The notes: generated by a model from the sequence alone, not told the origin. A DNA stretch of 64,000 nt from Paraburkholderia nodosa (GCF_001718195.1 NZ_MCNV01000022.1:62001-126000), one strand, 5' to 3'; shown: positions 53,935 to 63,105, counted from the first letter of the stretch. Numbers and translations are program-made.

Positions 53935-53960
53935 GACGGGCGGCCCGAAAACCGACCGTC
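53935..53960 (-). other. Intercistronic hairpin between wzc and gmd
   Basis: GACGGGCGG and CCGACCGTC form a 9-bp arm with one mismatch around an eight-base loop, nine bases after the wzc stop on the - strand. No T-run follows. It may stabilise mRNA segments so that membrane (wzc) and soluble (gmd, fcl) products are made in different amounts. Confidence 0.4.
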
Positions 53961-53969
53961 AACCTGCTG

Positions 53970-56201
53970 CTACCCTGCAATGCTTTCGTAACCGTAGTAA
54001 CCGCCGCGATACCCGCCGCCGATGAACGCGCCCGTCTTCGGCACGTCGGTGAGCAGCACGCCACGCAGATTCACGCCGCCGATGCGCAGGCGCTTGACCG
54101 TTTCCTCGAGCTCCGAAATCGGGTGGCGGCCATGGCGGATCGCGAGAAGTGTCGTACCCGCGTAGCGCCCGATGACCGTCGAGTCGGTCACCGCGAGCAC
54201 CGGCGGCGTGTCGACGATCACGAGGTCATACCGCGCCCCCAGTTCTTCGAGCAGCGACTCGAAGCGTGGGCTCATCAACAGTTCGGACGGATGCGAATGC
54301 AGCGAGCCCTTGGCGAGCACGTCGAGCCCGGGCAGCACCTCGTGCTGGATCGCCTGGTCCAGATCGGCGCCGAGCAACACGTCGGAGAGACCCGGCTGGT
54401 GCACGATGCCGAAGTGCGAGTGCACGTCGCCACGCCGCATGTCGCCGTCGACGATCAGCACGCGCTTGTTCACTGAGGCGACCAGCGCGGAGAGATTGAC
54501 CGAGAGGAATGATTTGCCGATGTCGGGCCGTGAGCCCGTAAGCATCACGATGTTGTTGCGCGCGTCGTTGAGCGTGAGCTGCAGCGAAGTCCGCAGGCTG
54601 CGCACGCCTTCCACCGCGACGTCTTGCGGATTCTGCTGCGCGAGCACGTGCAGTCCGCGCCGGCGCGACGACACGTGATGCTGCAACCGCAGCTGCTGCG
54701 GACTGCGCGGCACCACGGCGAAGACCGGCACGCCAAGCGCGGCTTCGAGCTCGTCCGGACGCTCCACACCGCCGTACAGCGACTTGCGCACGAACGCGAC
54801 GAGCACGCCCAGCACGAGCCCCGCACCGATCGCGATCGCGATCACGAGCAGCTTCTTCGGACGCACGGGATCATCCGGTGGTTCGGCGAAATCGACCACG
54901 CGCACGTCGCCCACCTGGCCCGCGCGTGCCACACGCAGTTGCTGGGCGCTGTTCAGGAGGCTCGTGTAAAGCTCCGTACTCACATGCACGTCGCGCAAGA
55001 GCCGCACGGCGGACTGTTCCGTATCCGGCAGTTGCGCCACATTACGCGTGAGTTGCGACTGTGCGGCTTGCAGCGTGCCGATCTGCGCATCGAGCGCCTG
55101 AACGGCCGGGTGATGCTCGGTGAAACGCTGCGCGAGTTCCGCGCGTTGCTGCCGCAGGTCTTCGAGACGGATCTTGTTGTCGCTCACCTGCTGGAGCAGC
55201 AGCCGGCTTTCTTCGCCGAGATCGACGGTGCCGTGCTCGTTACGGAACTTGTTGTACTTCTGCTCGGCGGCATCGACCTGCGAGCGCAATTGCGGCAGCT
55301 GATCGTCGAGGAACGCGAGCATGTGTTCCGCTTCCGCTGAACGGCTCGCGATGTCCTGCTTGATGAACTCGTGCGCCACGTTGTTGAGGATCGCAGCCGT
55401 CGTCTTGCTGTTGTGGCCTTCGAGACTCGCGCGGATCACACCGGACTGCAGCCCGACCTCCTGGATCTGCAGCGAATTCTCCAGCCGGTCGACAGTGGTG
55501 AGCGTCGAGGCGCGCGTGAGCAGGAAAGGCGTTCCGGGCGGCCCGCTCAAACTGTCGACGTGCAGCGCGATCGGCCCGACCGACGTGTTGGCGCTCACGT
55601 CCTCGCCCACGCGGCCCTGCAGGAGCGGAATGCCGTCGGGGTCGCGCAGCGTGAAGGTGCCGGGCTCTTCGCCGGCGACGATCGTGAAGTCGCGCTCATA
55701 CATCGCCTCGGGCGTATCGAAGCGTGACACCTTGATGTCGCCGCCGCCCCAGGCGTAGCCGGATGGCCGAAGGAACCCGGGCAGGTGCTGCGCCCAGGGC
55801 GCACTCATGATGCCCGAGAGCATGCCGCCGATCACGGGCATTTCGCGCGGCCGCGCCGAAATATCGAGGTGCAGTTTGCGCACCGTTTCCTCGGTCACGT
55901 TGCGCGACTTCAGCATTTCGATCACGCCGTTCGCGGTCGACTTCTCGTCGAACATGCCCGTGAGCGGCGGCAGGCTGCTTTCCTTCTTGCTGGCGTCGCC
56001 CTTGTCGACGAGGTGGAACAGCACGTCGGCCCGATAGGTCGGCGTGGCGAGAAACGCATAGGCTGCGCCGAGCAGCGTGACGGCAAGCGTCACGATCGCG
56101 ATGGCGCGCCAGTTCGCCACCATCGTTTGCAGGTAATCGCCTAGGTATCGCTCGTCGGCGCCTGCTGCGCCATAGTAAGCGCCGTCATAATTCATCGCCA
56201 T
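53970..56201 (-). CDS. Wzc-type polysaccharide co-polymerase and autophosphorylating tyrosine kinase
   Basis: This protein controls chain length and export with the Wza channel. From MAMNYDGAYYG (start 56199-56201) it has 743 residues. Two membrane segments (about 33-52 and 450-470) bracket a periplasmic coiled-coil domain. The cytoplasmic BY-kinase domain has a Walker A with Lys563 in TGSRPDIGKSF and Walker A' VLIVDGDMRRG, then VIVDTPPVLAVTD. The C-terminal tail is a tyrosine cluster (Tyr731, 735, 736, 738 in GYRGGYYGYESIAG), the autophosphorylation target of this family. No Wzb phosphatase gene is in the window. Confidence 0.94.
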   Translation of the reverse strand: MAMNYDGAYYGAAGADERYLGDYLQTMVANWRAIAIVTLAVTLLGAAYAFLATPTYRADVLFHLVDKGDASKKESSLPPLTGMFDEKSTANGVIEMLKSRNVTEETVRKLHLDISARPREMPVIGGMLSGIMSAPWAQHLPGFLRPSGYAWGGGDIKVSRFDTPEAMYERDFTIVAGEEPGTFTLRDPDGIPLLQGRVGEDVSANTSVGPIALHVDSLSGPPGTPFLLTRASTLTTVDRLENSLQIQEVGLQSGVIRASLEGHNSKTTAAILNNVAHEFIKQDIASRSAEAEHMLAFLDDQLPQLRSQVDAAEQKYNKFRNEHGTVDLGEESRLLLQQVSDNKIRLEDLRQQRAELAQRFTEHHPAVQALDAQIGTLQAAQSQLTRNVAQLPDTEQSAVRLLRDVHVSTELYTSLLNSAQQLRVARAGQVGDVRVVDFAEPPDDPVRPKKLLVIAIAIGAGLVLGVLVAFVRKSLYGGVERPDELEAALGVPVFAVVPRSPQQLRLQHHVSSRRRGLHVLAQQNPQDVAVEGVRSLRTSLQLTLNDARNNIVMLTGSRPDIGKSFLSVNLSALVASVNKRVLIVDGDMRRGDVHSHFGIVHQPGLSDVLLGADLDQAIQHEVLPGLDVLAKGSLHSHPSELLMSPRFESLLEELGARYDLVIVDTPPVLAVTDSTVIGRYAGTTLLAIRHGRHPISELEETVKRLRIGGVNLRGVLLTDVPKTGAFIGGGYRGGYYGYESIAG

Positions 56202-56263
56202 CTTGCTTCTCCCGAAACCTGGTGTTGCTTGCTGGTGATGCTTGCTCGAATGCGCCGCTGCGC

Positions 56264-57655
56264 TCAATACGCGTTGCGGCCAACCAGACCGTGAATGATC
56301 GTGGCCGCGATGATGCGCATGTCGAGCCAGAACGACCAATGGCCAAGGTAATAAAGATCGTGCGCTACGCGCATTTCCATCTTTTCGAGGCGATCGGTCT
56401 CGCCGCGAAATCCATTGACCTGCGCCCAGCCGGTAATGCCGGGCTTGATGCGATAGCGGTGGATGTAACCCTTCACCACGCTCTGGTAGAGATCGTCGTG
56501 CTCGAGCGCATGCGGGCGCGGTCCGACCACCGACATGTCGCCGCGCAACACGTTGTAGAACTGCGGCAATTCATCTAGGCTCGTGCGGCGCAGGAGCGCT
56601 CCGAGACGTGTCACGCGCGGGTCATGGCGCGTCGCCTGACTCACCGTCCCGGGCGCCTCCTTGTGCTCGCGCATCGTACGGAACTTGTAGATCGTGAACA
56701 CGCGGCCATCGGCGCCCTTGCGTCGCTGCCTGAACAGCACCGGCCCCGGCGAGGAACACTTCACCGCAATGGCAATGCCGATGAGAAGCGGCATGAGGCT
56801 CACGAGCGCAAGCGCTGCGAACACGCGGTCGAACAACGCCTTCTTGAACTGCGCGCTCGCGGGCAGCGGCGAGGCAACGAGGTTGATCGCCGGCACGCCG
56901 AGCAACTCGATCACCGTACTGGTATCGAACAGCGCCAGCGAGCGCACATCCGGAATGAAGCGGATGTTCACGAGGTCGTTGCGAAACTCGCTGACGAGCC
57001 GCACCACCGTGCGCTCCTCCGCAAGCGAAAGGGCGAGCCACAATTCGTGCACGTCATGCTCGCGGATGTGCTGCGCGAACGCCTCGATCGTCTCGCACAC
57101 CTGCGCGTATTTCTCGCTTGCGGGTCGCGCCGATTGCGGCATCGTGTTGTAGAGCGCGCTCGCGCGAAAACCGGAGCCCGGCTCCGCATCGATGCGCCGC
57201 ACAATCTCGTCGCACTGCGATGCGGAACCCGCAATGGCGACCTGATGAAGGTTCATGCCCGCGCGCCGCATGTGCGCAAGCACACCGTGCGCGAAAACTC
57301 GCCACGTAATGAGCAAGCCGCCTGCAAGCGCAGTCCAGTAAGCGAACCACAGACGCGAAACGACATCGACATGGTGCATCGTCGAGTACATCGAGATCAG
57401 TGCGCAACCCTGCACCACGAGCCAGGCAAGCGACACCTGACCCGCGAGCAACGCTTTGGAGCGGCCGCGCCACGACTGGTAAAGCTCGAACGCCGGAAAG
57501 ATCACGAGCGCGAAGGCTGCGGAGAGCAGCACGAAAGCTTCGTTCACGCCACGCGGCACGATATCTTCGAAGCGGATCTCCGAAGCCACGCTCGCGCCGA
57601 TCATTACGGCAGATACGTCGAGCACTCTCGCCATCAAGTTTTGTAGCTCGCGCAT
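56264..57655 (-). CDS. wcaJ: Undecaprenyl-phosphate glucose phosphotransferase (WcaJ type)
   Basis: The initiating enzyme that puts the first sugar phosphate (usually glucose-1-P) onto undecaprenyl phosphate. The 463-residue protein has several N-terminal membrane segments (about residues 10-130), a CoA-binding-like middle region, and the C-terminal catalytic domain with the membrane dip ALALVSLMPLLIGIAIAVK, then GPVLFRQRRKGADGRVFTIYKFRTM, RRTSLDELPQFYNVLRGDMSVVGPRPHALEHD and GITGWAQVNGFRGET. The start is MRELQNLMARVLDVSAV with GGGAGA upstream. The donor sugar is inferred from the family. Confidence 0.94.
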   Translation of the reverse strand: MRELQNLMARVLDVSAVMIGASVASEIRFEDIVPRGVNEAFVLLSAAFALVIFPAFELYQSWRGRSKALLAGQVSLAWLVVQGCALISMYSTMHHVDVVSRLWFAYWTALAGGLLITWRVFAHGVLAHMRRAGMNLHQVAIAGSASQCDEIVRRIDAEPGSGFRASALYNTMPQSARPASEKYAQVCETIEAFAQHIREHDVHELWLALSLAEERTVVRLVSEFRNDLVNIRFIPDVRSLALFDTSTVIELLGVPAINLVASPLPASAQFKKALFDRVFAALALVSLMPLLIGIAIAVKCSSPGPVLFRQRRKGADGRVFTIYKFRTMREHKEAPGTVSQATRHDPRVTRLGALLRRTSLDELPQFYNVLRGDMSVVGPRPHALEHDDLYQSVVKGYIHRYRIKPGITGWAQVNGFRGETDRLEKMEMRVAHDLYYLGHWSFWLDMRIIAATIIHGLVGRNAY

Positions 57656-57698
57656 GCTTTCTCCCTTTTTTCTCTCCCTGCAAGCCGTGCCGCCAGCC

Positions 57699-59234
57699 TC
57701 AACCGCAGCGGCCGTACGTATCGTCGAGACGAACGATGTCGTCCTCTCCCAGATACGCTCCCGACTGCACCTCGATGATTTCGAGCGGCACCTTGCCCGG
57801 GTTTTCCAGCCGGTGACGCACACCGAGCGGAATGTAAGTGGACTCGTTTTCCGTCATAAGAAAGGATTCCTCACCACGAGTGACGAGCGCGGTGCCACGC
57901 ACGACCGTCCAGTGCTCGGCGCGATGGTGATGCAGTTGCAGCGAGAGCCGTGCGCCCGGCGTGACGACGATGCGCTTGACCTGGAAGCGCTCCCCCGAAT
58001 CGATCGAATCGTAAAAGCCCCACGGACGTTGCACCTTGCGATGCGACGCCGCCTCGGGCGCGTGTTCCGCCTTGATTCGTGCAACGAGCCCCTTCACGTC
58101 CTGCACCTTCGAGCGGTCGGCGACGAGCACCGCATCTGCCGTTTCGACCACCACGAGGTTGGACGTGCCCACGCAAGCCACGAGCCTGCCGTCGGAGTGC
58201 GCGTAAGTCGCGACCGCTCCTTCGAATACCACGCGCCCGCGTCCGACGTTGCCGTCTTCGTCCTTTTCCATTGCCGCCCATACGGCGTCCCACGAGCCGA
58301 GGTCGGACCAGCCCGCGTCGAGCGCGACCACCACGCCCTCGGGCGTCCAGCCGTTGCTGGCCGACAGCCGCTCCATGACCGCGTAGTCGATCGAGTCGGA
58401 CGGGGCACGCTTGAAGGCATCGGCGGCCGGTCGGAACGCAGGGCCGTCCTGCTGGCCATCGACGAACGCGGCAAGGCACGCCGCATGCATATCGGGCTGC
58501 AGCGCGCGCAGCGAATCGAGCCACACGCTCGCACGCATCACGAAGATGCCGCTGTTCCACCAGTAGCCGCCCTGCGCGATGTATTGCGTAGCGAGTTCCG
58601 GCGCGGGCTTTTCGACGAAACCGTCGATACGATGCGCGCCGTCGGCAAGCGCCTCGCCGACGCGGATGTAACCAAACCCCGTTTCAGGCGAACGCGGCGG
58701 CACGCCCAGCGTAACGATCGCGCCGCGCTGCGCGTGGCGCGCTGCGCATTCGAGCGCGCGCTGCAGGGCGTCCACGTCGGCGATCGCATGGTCCGACGGC
58801 ATGACGATGAGAATCGCGTCGTCGCCGTTTGCGCACGCAAGCGCCGCAGCGAGCGTGAGCGCCGGCGCCGTGTCGCGCCGCGCCGGCTCGACCACGAGCC
58901 GCGCGTCCATGCCACATGCACGCAACTGATCGACGATCACGAAACGGTGTTCTTCACCACATACGACGATTGGCGAACTCGAGACCTCCCACTCTGACGA
59001 AAAGCCGTCGAGGCGATGCACAGTTGCCTGCAGCAGCGTATCGCTGCCCACCACACCAATTAGCTGCTTAGGGAATTGTTCGCGCGACATCGGCCACAAG
59101 CGGGTACCGGAACCGCCCGCCAGTACCACGGGCACGATGCGCGTGCAAGGTGTGGCGTCTTCGCGCGCTGGACGCGGCTCGCTTTGCGCACGGGCCTGAC
59201 TTTGTCCTTCGTGAATCGATGACCTTTCATTCAT
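57699..59234 (-). CDS. manC: Mannose-1-phosphate guanylyltransferase / mannose-6-phosphate isomerase (ManC)
   Basis: A bifunctional type II enzyme that makes GDP-mannose. The 511-residue protein has the pyrophosphorylase motif LAGGSGTRLWPMSRE at residues 38-52, a KPAPE-type VEKPAPELA segment, the NSGIFVMRASVWL region, and a C-terminal cupin domain for phosphomannose isomerase (VQRPWGFYDSIDSGERFQVKRI... and LSLQLHHHRAEHWTVV). The first 30 residues are a polar tail. AGGAG precedes the ATG. It is the first gene of the manC-wcaJ-wzc-gmd-fcl operon. A phosphomannomutase for the preceding step is not in the window. Confidence 0.96.
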   Translation of the reverse strand: MNERSSIHEGQSQARAQSEPRPAREDATPCTRIVPVVLAGGSGTRLWPMSREQFPKQLIGVVGSDTLLQATVHRLDGFSSEWEVSSSPIVVCGEEHRFVIVDQLRACGMDARLVVEPARRDTAPALTLAAALACANGDDAILIVMPSDHAIADVDALQRALECAARHAQRGAIVTLGVPPRSPETGFGYIRVGEALADGAHRIDGFVEKPAPELATQYIAQGGYWWNSGIFVMRASVWLDSLRALQPDMHAACLAAFVDGQQDGPAFRPAADAFKRAPSDSIDYAVMERLSASNGWTPEGVVVALDAGWSDLGSWDAVWAAMEKDEDGNVGRGRVVFEGAVATYAHSDGRLVACVGTSNLVVVETADAVLVADRSKVQDVKGLVARIKAEHAPEAASHRKVQRPWGFYDSIDSGERFQVKRIVVTPGARLSLQLHHHRAEHWTVVRGTALVTRGEESFLMTENESTYIPLGVRHRLENPGKVPLEIIEVQSGAYLGEDDIVRLDDTYGRCG

Positions 59235-59292
59235 CTTCGGACTCCTTCATATCGGGCAGGATCACCTCGGCTCGCGAACAGCGACCCCGTTT

Positions 59293-59327
59293 GTAACGAA
59301 GTGCGACCGTTGTTACCGCGGCGTTAC
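59293..59327. promoter_or_regulatory. Repeated GTTAC/GTAAC half-sites upstream of manC
   Basis: GTAACG at 59293-59298 faces CGTTGTTAC at 59308-59316, and a further CGTTAC lies at 59322-59327. The two GTTAC units are 11 bases apart, one helical turn. The array is 60-95 bases upstream of the manC ATG and overlaps the 3' end of the AraC-type gene. It could be a regulator binding site; no protein can be assigned. Confidence 0.4.
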
Positions 59328-60328
59328 GATACAGCGACGCCGGCCTCGCGGCGGCTTTGCTCGCGGTATTCGGTGGGCGAAATCATCATGCGTTTGCGAA
59401 AGATCTTGGCGAGGCGATCGCCATTGCCCATGCCGGTGCGGCGCGCGATCTTGTCGACCGGCAATTCCGAATCGGTTAGCAGGCTGCAGGTAATCGCAAG
59501 CCGCGCATGCAGTAAGTAATCAGATGGCGTGATGCCCATCTCGAGCTTGAAGCGGCGCAGAAAGTTACGCTCGCTCATCGCGGCAACCTGCGCAGCGTCC
59601 GCTATCGAAATGGCCCGCTGACAGTTTTCCTGCAGCCAGCGCGCAGCTGCACGCACCTTGTCAGCTGGCGCACTACCCAGCGCATCGCCGAGGAATGGCA
59701 ACAGGTTGCCGCCCGAATCGGGCATGAGCCGCTCAGTCACCGCGCGCGCAACATCCACGCCCAGGTCTCGCTTGACCAGCGTCAGGGCACTCTTCATCGA
59801 CTCGAGCCGGTCGCCGGCGTCACCGCCCGCTTCCTCGCGTCCCGTTTGCATCGCATACGAGCCGAACTCGTGCTGCGTGCGCTGGCCGCACAGACTCGCT
59901 GCTTCGAGCAGTGAACGGCCTTCACCAATCGGACGAATAGTGCCGGTATTCGCATGCACGCGACGCAACCATGCGACGAGACGTTCGTCGTTGGCGGCCG
60001 CGAAGGCACCCTTTCCACCCGCCACGAACAGCGCGTCGAAACCGACGTAGTGGCGAGCATCGAGTCCATCTGTCCAGACCCGTACCGACGACGAGCACGT
60101 CACGTTGCCGCCATCGGCCGAAAGGATGCTTACATCGTAAGGCGAACTACGAGCGGTGTCTGTCGAGAGCTCGTTCGCTACATGAAACACTTCAGCCACG
60201 ATACCGGCGCCGAGGAGCGAACAACCATCGAACAGCAGAATTGCGATATGACGCACCTCTCGACTGATGCCCGCGGTGACTAGATGCGGGCGACTGAACG
60301 ACGGCAAATCCACACTTGCGTACGCCAT
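59324..60328 (-). CDS. GlxA-family AraC-type transcriptional regulator
   Basis: A 334-residue regulator with an N-terminal DJ-1/PfpI (class I amidotransferase-like) domain (about 25-190: RHIAILLFDGCSLLGAGIVAEVF, then FDALFVAGGKGAFAAA) and a C-terminal AraC DNA-binding pair (about 235-330: ADAAQVAAMSERNFLRRFKLEMGITPSDYL and VDKIARRTGMGNGDRLAKIFRKRM). The expected nucleophile-elbow Cys of true PfpI enzymes is absent, as usual in GlxA regulators. Its stop lies 89 bases before manC on the same strand, so it is a candidate controller of the polysaccharide operon. Confidence 0.9.
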   Translation of the reverse strand: MAYASVDLPSFSRPHLVTAGISREVRHIAILLFDGCSLLGAGIVAEVFHVANELSTDTARSSPYDVSILSADGGNVTCSSSVRVWTDGLDARHYVGFDALFVAGGKGAFAAANDERLVAWLRRVHANTGTIRPIGEGRSLLEAASLCGQRTQHEFGSYAMQTGREEAGGDAGDRLESMKSALTLVKRDLGVDVARAVTERLMPDSGGNLLPFLGDALGSAPADKVRAAARWLQENCQRAISIADAAQVAAMSERNFLRRFKLEMGITPSDYLLHARLAITCSLLTDSELPVDKIARRTGMGNGDRLAKIFRKRMMISPTEYREQSRREAGVAVS

Positions 60329-60956
60329 GCTTTTCCCCTAAACAATCCCCCGTACCAAGCGAAAAGTCCCGGTAATAGCATTTCGATAGCATTCCATGTG
60401 CAGTGCATCATAGGCAGAGAAAAATTCCCGCAACGATGACTGACCGAAACTGGCGAGACATTGGCGCATTTAGTCCGGTCGAGGACCGATTAGATGGTTG
60501 GGCGCCAAATCAAATGACAAAAAGCAAACTGCGTGAAAGGCAATTGGTTCGATTACATCGAATTGGCCAAAAGTGCCTGATAACCGTTACAGGCAGGTAT
60601 ATTCGCCTTTGTTACTACAAAATCGTTTGACGCCTTCCGATCGATGCGTACGCACGGGATGGAAGCGAAACGGGCAATTAAAGACCGCGTGTCTATTCGT
60701 CTGATTAAATGATGTTTAAGAAGCTTTGAACTCCGATTTCGAGCATGCCAAGCGCATTTTAAACCCGTTAAATCCTGTTTGCGCCGCACAATAAAAAAAT
60801 TCACAAAAAGCCGCTTTATATGATCGGGCTCCGTGAGCACTGCACAACTCTGTCGCGGCGCTTCCCGGAGAAATTGCGCACAATGCCTGGAGGCTGGCGT
60901 CAAATGACTGGCTCGAACAACTAGTCTTACCCTTTCATGCTGTGAGGAACCTGCCA
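60329..60956. other. Long AT-rich intergenic region upstream of the secreted glycosidase-like gene
   Basis: This 628-base stretch is much richer in A and T than any other part of the window, especially at 60430-60830. It has TTTAAA-like boxes around 60710-60770 and A-runs around 60790. Two frames of 75 and 158 codons cross it but show no ribosome site or family motif. It probably holds promoters for the divergent regulator and glycosidase-like genes; a small RNA gene or remnant of acquired DNA cannot be excluded. Confidence 0.6.
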
Positions 60957-62915
60957 ATGACATTGCGACCAGCCCTTGCATCTGCACTTGTGAACCCTCC
61001 TCCGGCGCGCGGATCGCGCGCTTTTTCATGGGTGCCGGCCGCCACGCTCGTGCTCAGCGTCCTCGGCGTGCTGCTCCCCGCGCTGAGTTGTCGCGCCGCC
61101 GACGCGCCCGTTTGCAGGAGCGCGGCCAGCCGCATGGCAACAGACACAGGCGACGATCCCATCTCCGCCGATACACCCGGCAGCGACGGCACACGCCTCT
61201 TTCCCCGCGGCAAGAGCGTGCGTATCGATGTGACCACACGCGCGACGGGCGACGACAAGGTGCAATGGCAGATCACGGATACCTGGAGCCGCCCGCAAGC
61301 AAGCGGCAACTTCACGGTGGCAGCCGGCCCACGCGTCACGTCGCTCACCTGCATGCTGCCGCAGGCGGGCTACTTCGCGTTTTCGGCGTCGCTGGCTTCG
61401 CAGCCCTCTACGGGTTTGCCCCGACGTGGCACCCGGCCGGCCGGAATCACCACGTTCGGCCTGCTGCCCGACGTGAGTGGAGCACTTCCCGCACCCACCT
61501 TCGCGCGCCAGGACCTGCACCGCTTCGGTGGCCAAGGCTCAGCATATATCGCGCCCGGACAGCACTGCTGCGGCGGTGATGGCCTGCGGCCGCTCTACAC
61601 CGACCTCGGTTTGGCGTGGGCCAACGACAAACGGGGCTGGTACGTCATGGAGCCCAAAGGTCCGAATACATTCGACGCGGCCTCCCCCCAGCTCGATCTA
61701 CAGTTCAAGCCCGGCGACATCATGCGGTTGATCACGCTCGACGGCTTTCCCGGCTGGGCGAGTCCGAACGGCGAAGAGACCCACAGCTACGTGCCTTCGT
61801 CATTACCCCAGTTGCGCGAATACATGTCGCGCGTAGGCGCGGAGTCCGCGCGCATCCGGGCACGCGTCTTCCCGCGCCAGACGCACGACTACTATCAGGT
61901 CACGTGGGAGCCCGACAAGGACGGGGGACTGCCATGGAAAGATACGGACGCGCATTTCGTCGATCTCTACAAGACCGTCTACGAGGGCATACACGCCACC
62001 GACCCGGCGGCGATCGTGATGGGCCCGACCTATGCAGGCGTGCAGGGCAACACCGAGTGGCTCAAGAAGTTCGCACCGCTTGGGATTGCTAAATATCTCG
62101 ATGGCGTGACGATCCACGGCTACTACGATTTCGGCACTAGCCCTTCGCATCCGCCGGAGCGTCTGTATGGCGCCCCCGAAAAAGGCACGCTTTCGCTACC
62201 CGAAGCCATGCGCGAGCTGCGCACGACGATGCGCGACCTGCTCAAGCCGGGCGCCCCGCTCGTCGTGACCGAAACGGGTATTAGTTACGACATCGGTACG
62301 AATTACGCAGCGAACTATCCCGACGCACAAACGCTCTACGCGCAGGGCGCGGTCGTCGCGCGCTCGCATCTGATCCTGCTGGGCGAAGGCGCGGACACGA
62401 CGTTCATCTTCTATGGCGCGGACATGCCAGAGACGACACCCGGCTACGGCGTGTTTTTCGAACTCGAGCATCCGAAGGGCATGTACGGCGCCTCGAACAT
62501 CAGCCCGAAGCCGGCCGCGCTCGCGGTCGCGACCATGACGCGGCTGATCGACGGTACGTATACACTCGGGCCGTTGCGGGGCACGCCCGCAGGCGTTTAC
62601 GCCTACGCGTTCGCGCGTCCGGGCGGCGGCAAGGTAATCACGGCGCTGTGGAGCCACGACAACGCGCGCTGGAGCGCGAAGGCCGGGTACGACGCGACGC
62701 GCGCGACGAACTACACGCTTCAGGTGGACGCGCCCGGGCGCTCAGGCAAGGTAAGCGTGTTCGACATGATGGGGAACCCGACCACCATGACTTACAACGA
62801 CGGCATGCTCCCGCTGCGCCTGACCGAATCGCCTGTATACGTAGTGTCGGACAACGCCGAGATCGCCAGATCGAATGCCGTCACGCCTGCGGGCTACGTC
62901 GCGCCGAAGCCTTGA
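60957..62915 (+). CDS. Secreted clan-A glycoside hydrolase-like protein
   Basis: A 652-residue exported protein. The ATG at 60957 has GAGGAA ten bases ahead. A signal peptide (hydrophobic AATLVLSVLGVLLPALSCRAADA, cut near ADA) is followed by a beta-sandwich-like region (about 55-170), a TIM-barrel-like domain (about 180-500) and a C-terminal beta domain (about 540-652). Candidate catalytic glutamates are in YYQVTWEPD and LVVTETGISYD, the spacing and motifs of clan GH-A enzymes such as GH39. Next to a polysaccharide locus it could trim the polymer, as PslG does in Pseudomonas; this is inference. Confidence 0.72.
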   Translation: MTLRPALASALVNPPPARGSRAFSWVPAATLVLSVLGVLLPALSCRAADAPVCRSAASRMATDTGDDPISADTPGSDGTRLFPRGKSVRIDVTTRATGDDKVQWQITDTWSRPQASGNFTVAAGPRVTSLTCMLPQAGYFAFSASLASQPSTGLPRRGTRPAGITTFGLLPDVSGALPAPTFARQDLHRFGGQGSAYIAPGQHCCGGDGLRPLYTDLGLAWANDKRGWYVMEPKGPNTFDAASPQLDLQFKPGDIMRLITLDGFPGWASPNGEETHSYVPSSLPQLREYMSRVGAESARIRARVFPRQTHDYYQVTWEPDKDGGLPWKDTDAHFVDLYKTVYEGIHATDPAAIVMGPTYAGVQGNTEWLKKFAPLGIAKYLDGVTIHGYYDFGTSPSHPPERLYGAPEKGTLSLPEAMRELRTTMRDLLKPGAPLVVTETGISYDIGTNYAANYPDAQTLYAQGAVVARSHLILLGEGADTTFIFYGADMPETTPGYGVFFELEHPKGMYGASNISPKPAALAVATMTRLIDGTYTLGPLRGTPAGVYAYAFARPGGGKVITALWSHDNARWSAKAGYDATRATNYTLQVDAPGRSGKVSVFDMMGNPTTMTYNDGMLPLRLTESPVYVVSDNAEIARSNAVTPAGYVAPKP

Positions 62916-62959
62916 GGGCGAGGGCCAGGGCTCGCATCTTGGCCCACGATAGCGAGACT

Positions 62960-63000
62960 TAGGCGGCTCTGGACAGTGCAACGCGTTTTTGAGCCGCCTA
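62960..63000. repeat. Perfect 10-bp inverted repeat after the glycosidase-like gene
   Basis: TAGGCGGCTC (62960-62969) and GAGCCGCCTA (62991-63000) are perfect inverted copies, separated by 21 bases that end in GTTTTT. It lies 44 bases after the stop codon. No T-run follows the second arm, so terminator function is doubtful. Confidence 0.6.
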
Positions 63001-63105
63001 GACTGCTGATGAACGCGACGCCTGATTGTCATGCGCCGCGCGCGCAACGGCTGCGCTCGAGACAATCATATCGACACGACCGCCACCCCACGGATCCGCT
63101 CGTCC

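Noticed and set aside
60403..60630. 75-codon + strand frame in the AT-rich intergenic region
   Set aside because: No ribosome site and no recognisable motif. Could be real, but the evidence is too thin to call.
60553..61029. 158-codon - strand frame crossing the start of the glycosidase-like gene
   Set aside because: It overlaps the start and signal peptide of a better supported gene and has no family features.
62960..63000. Insertion-sequence end or attachment site
   Set aside because: The inverted repeat is perfect but short, without a transposase gene, flanking duplication or a second copy in the window.
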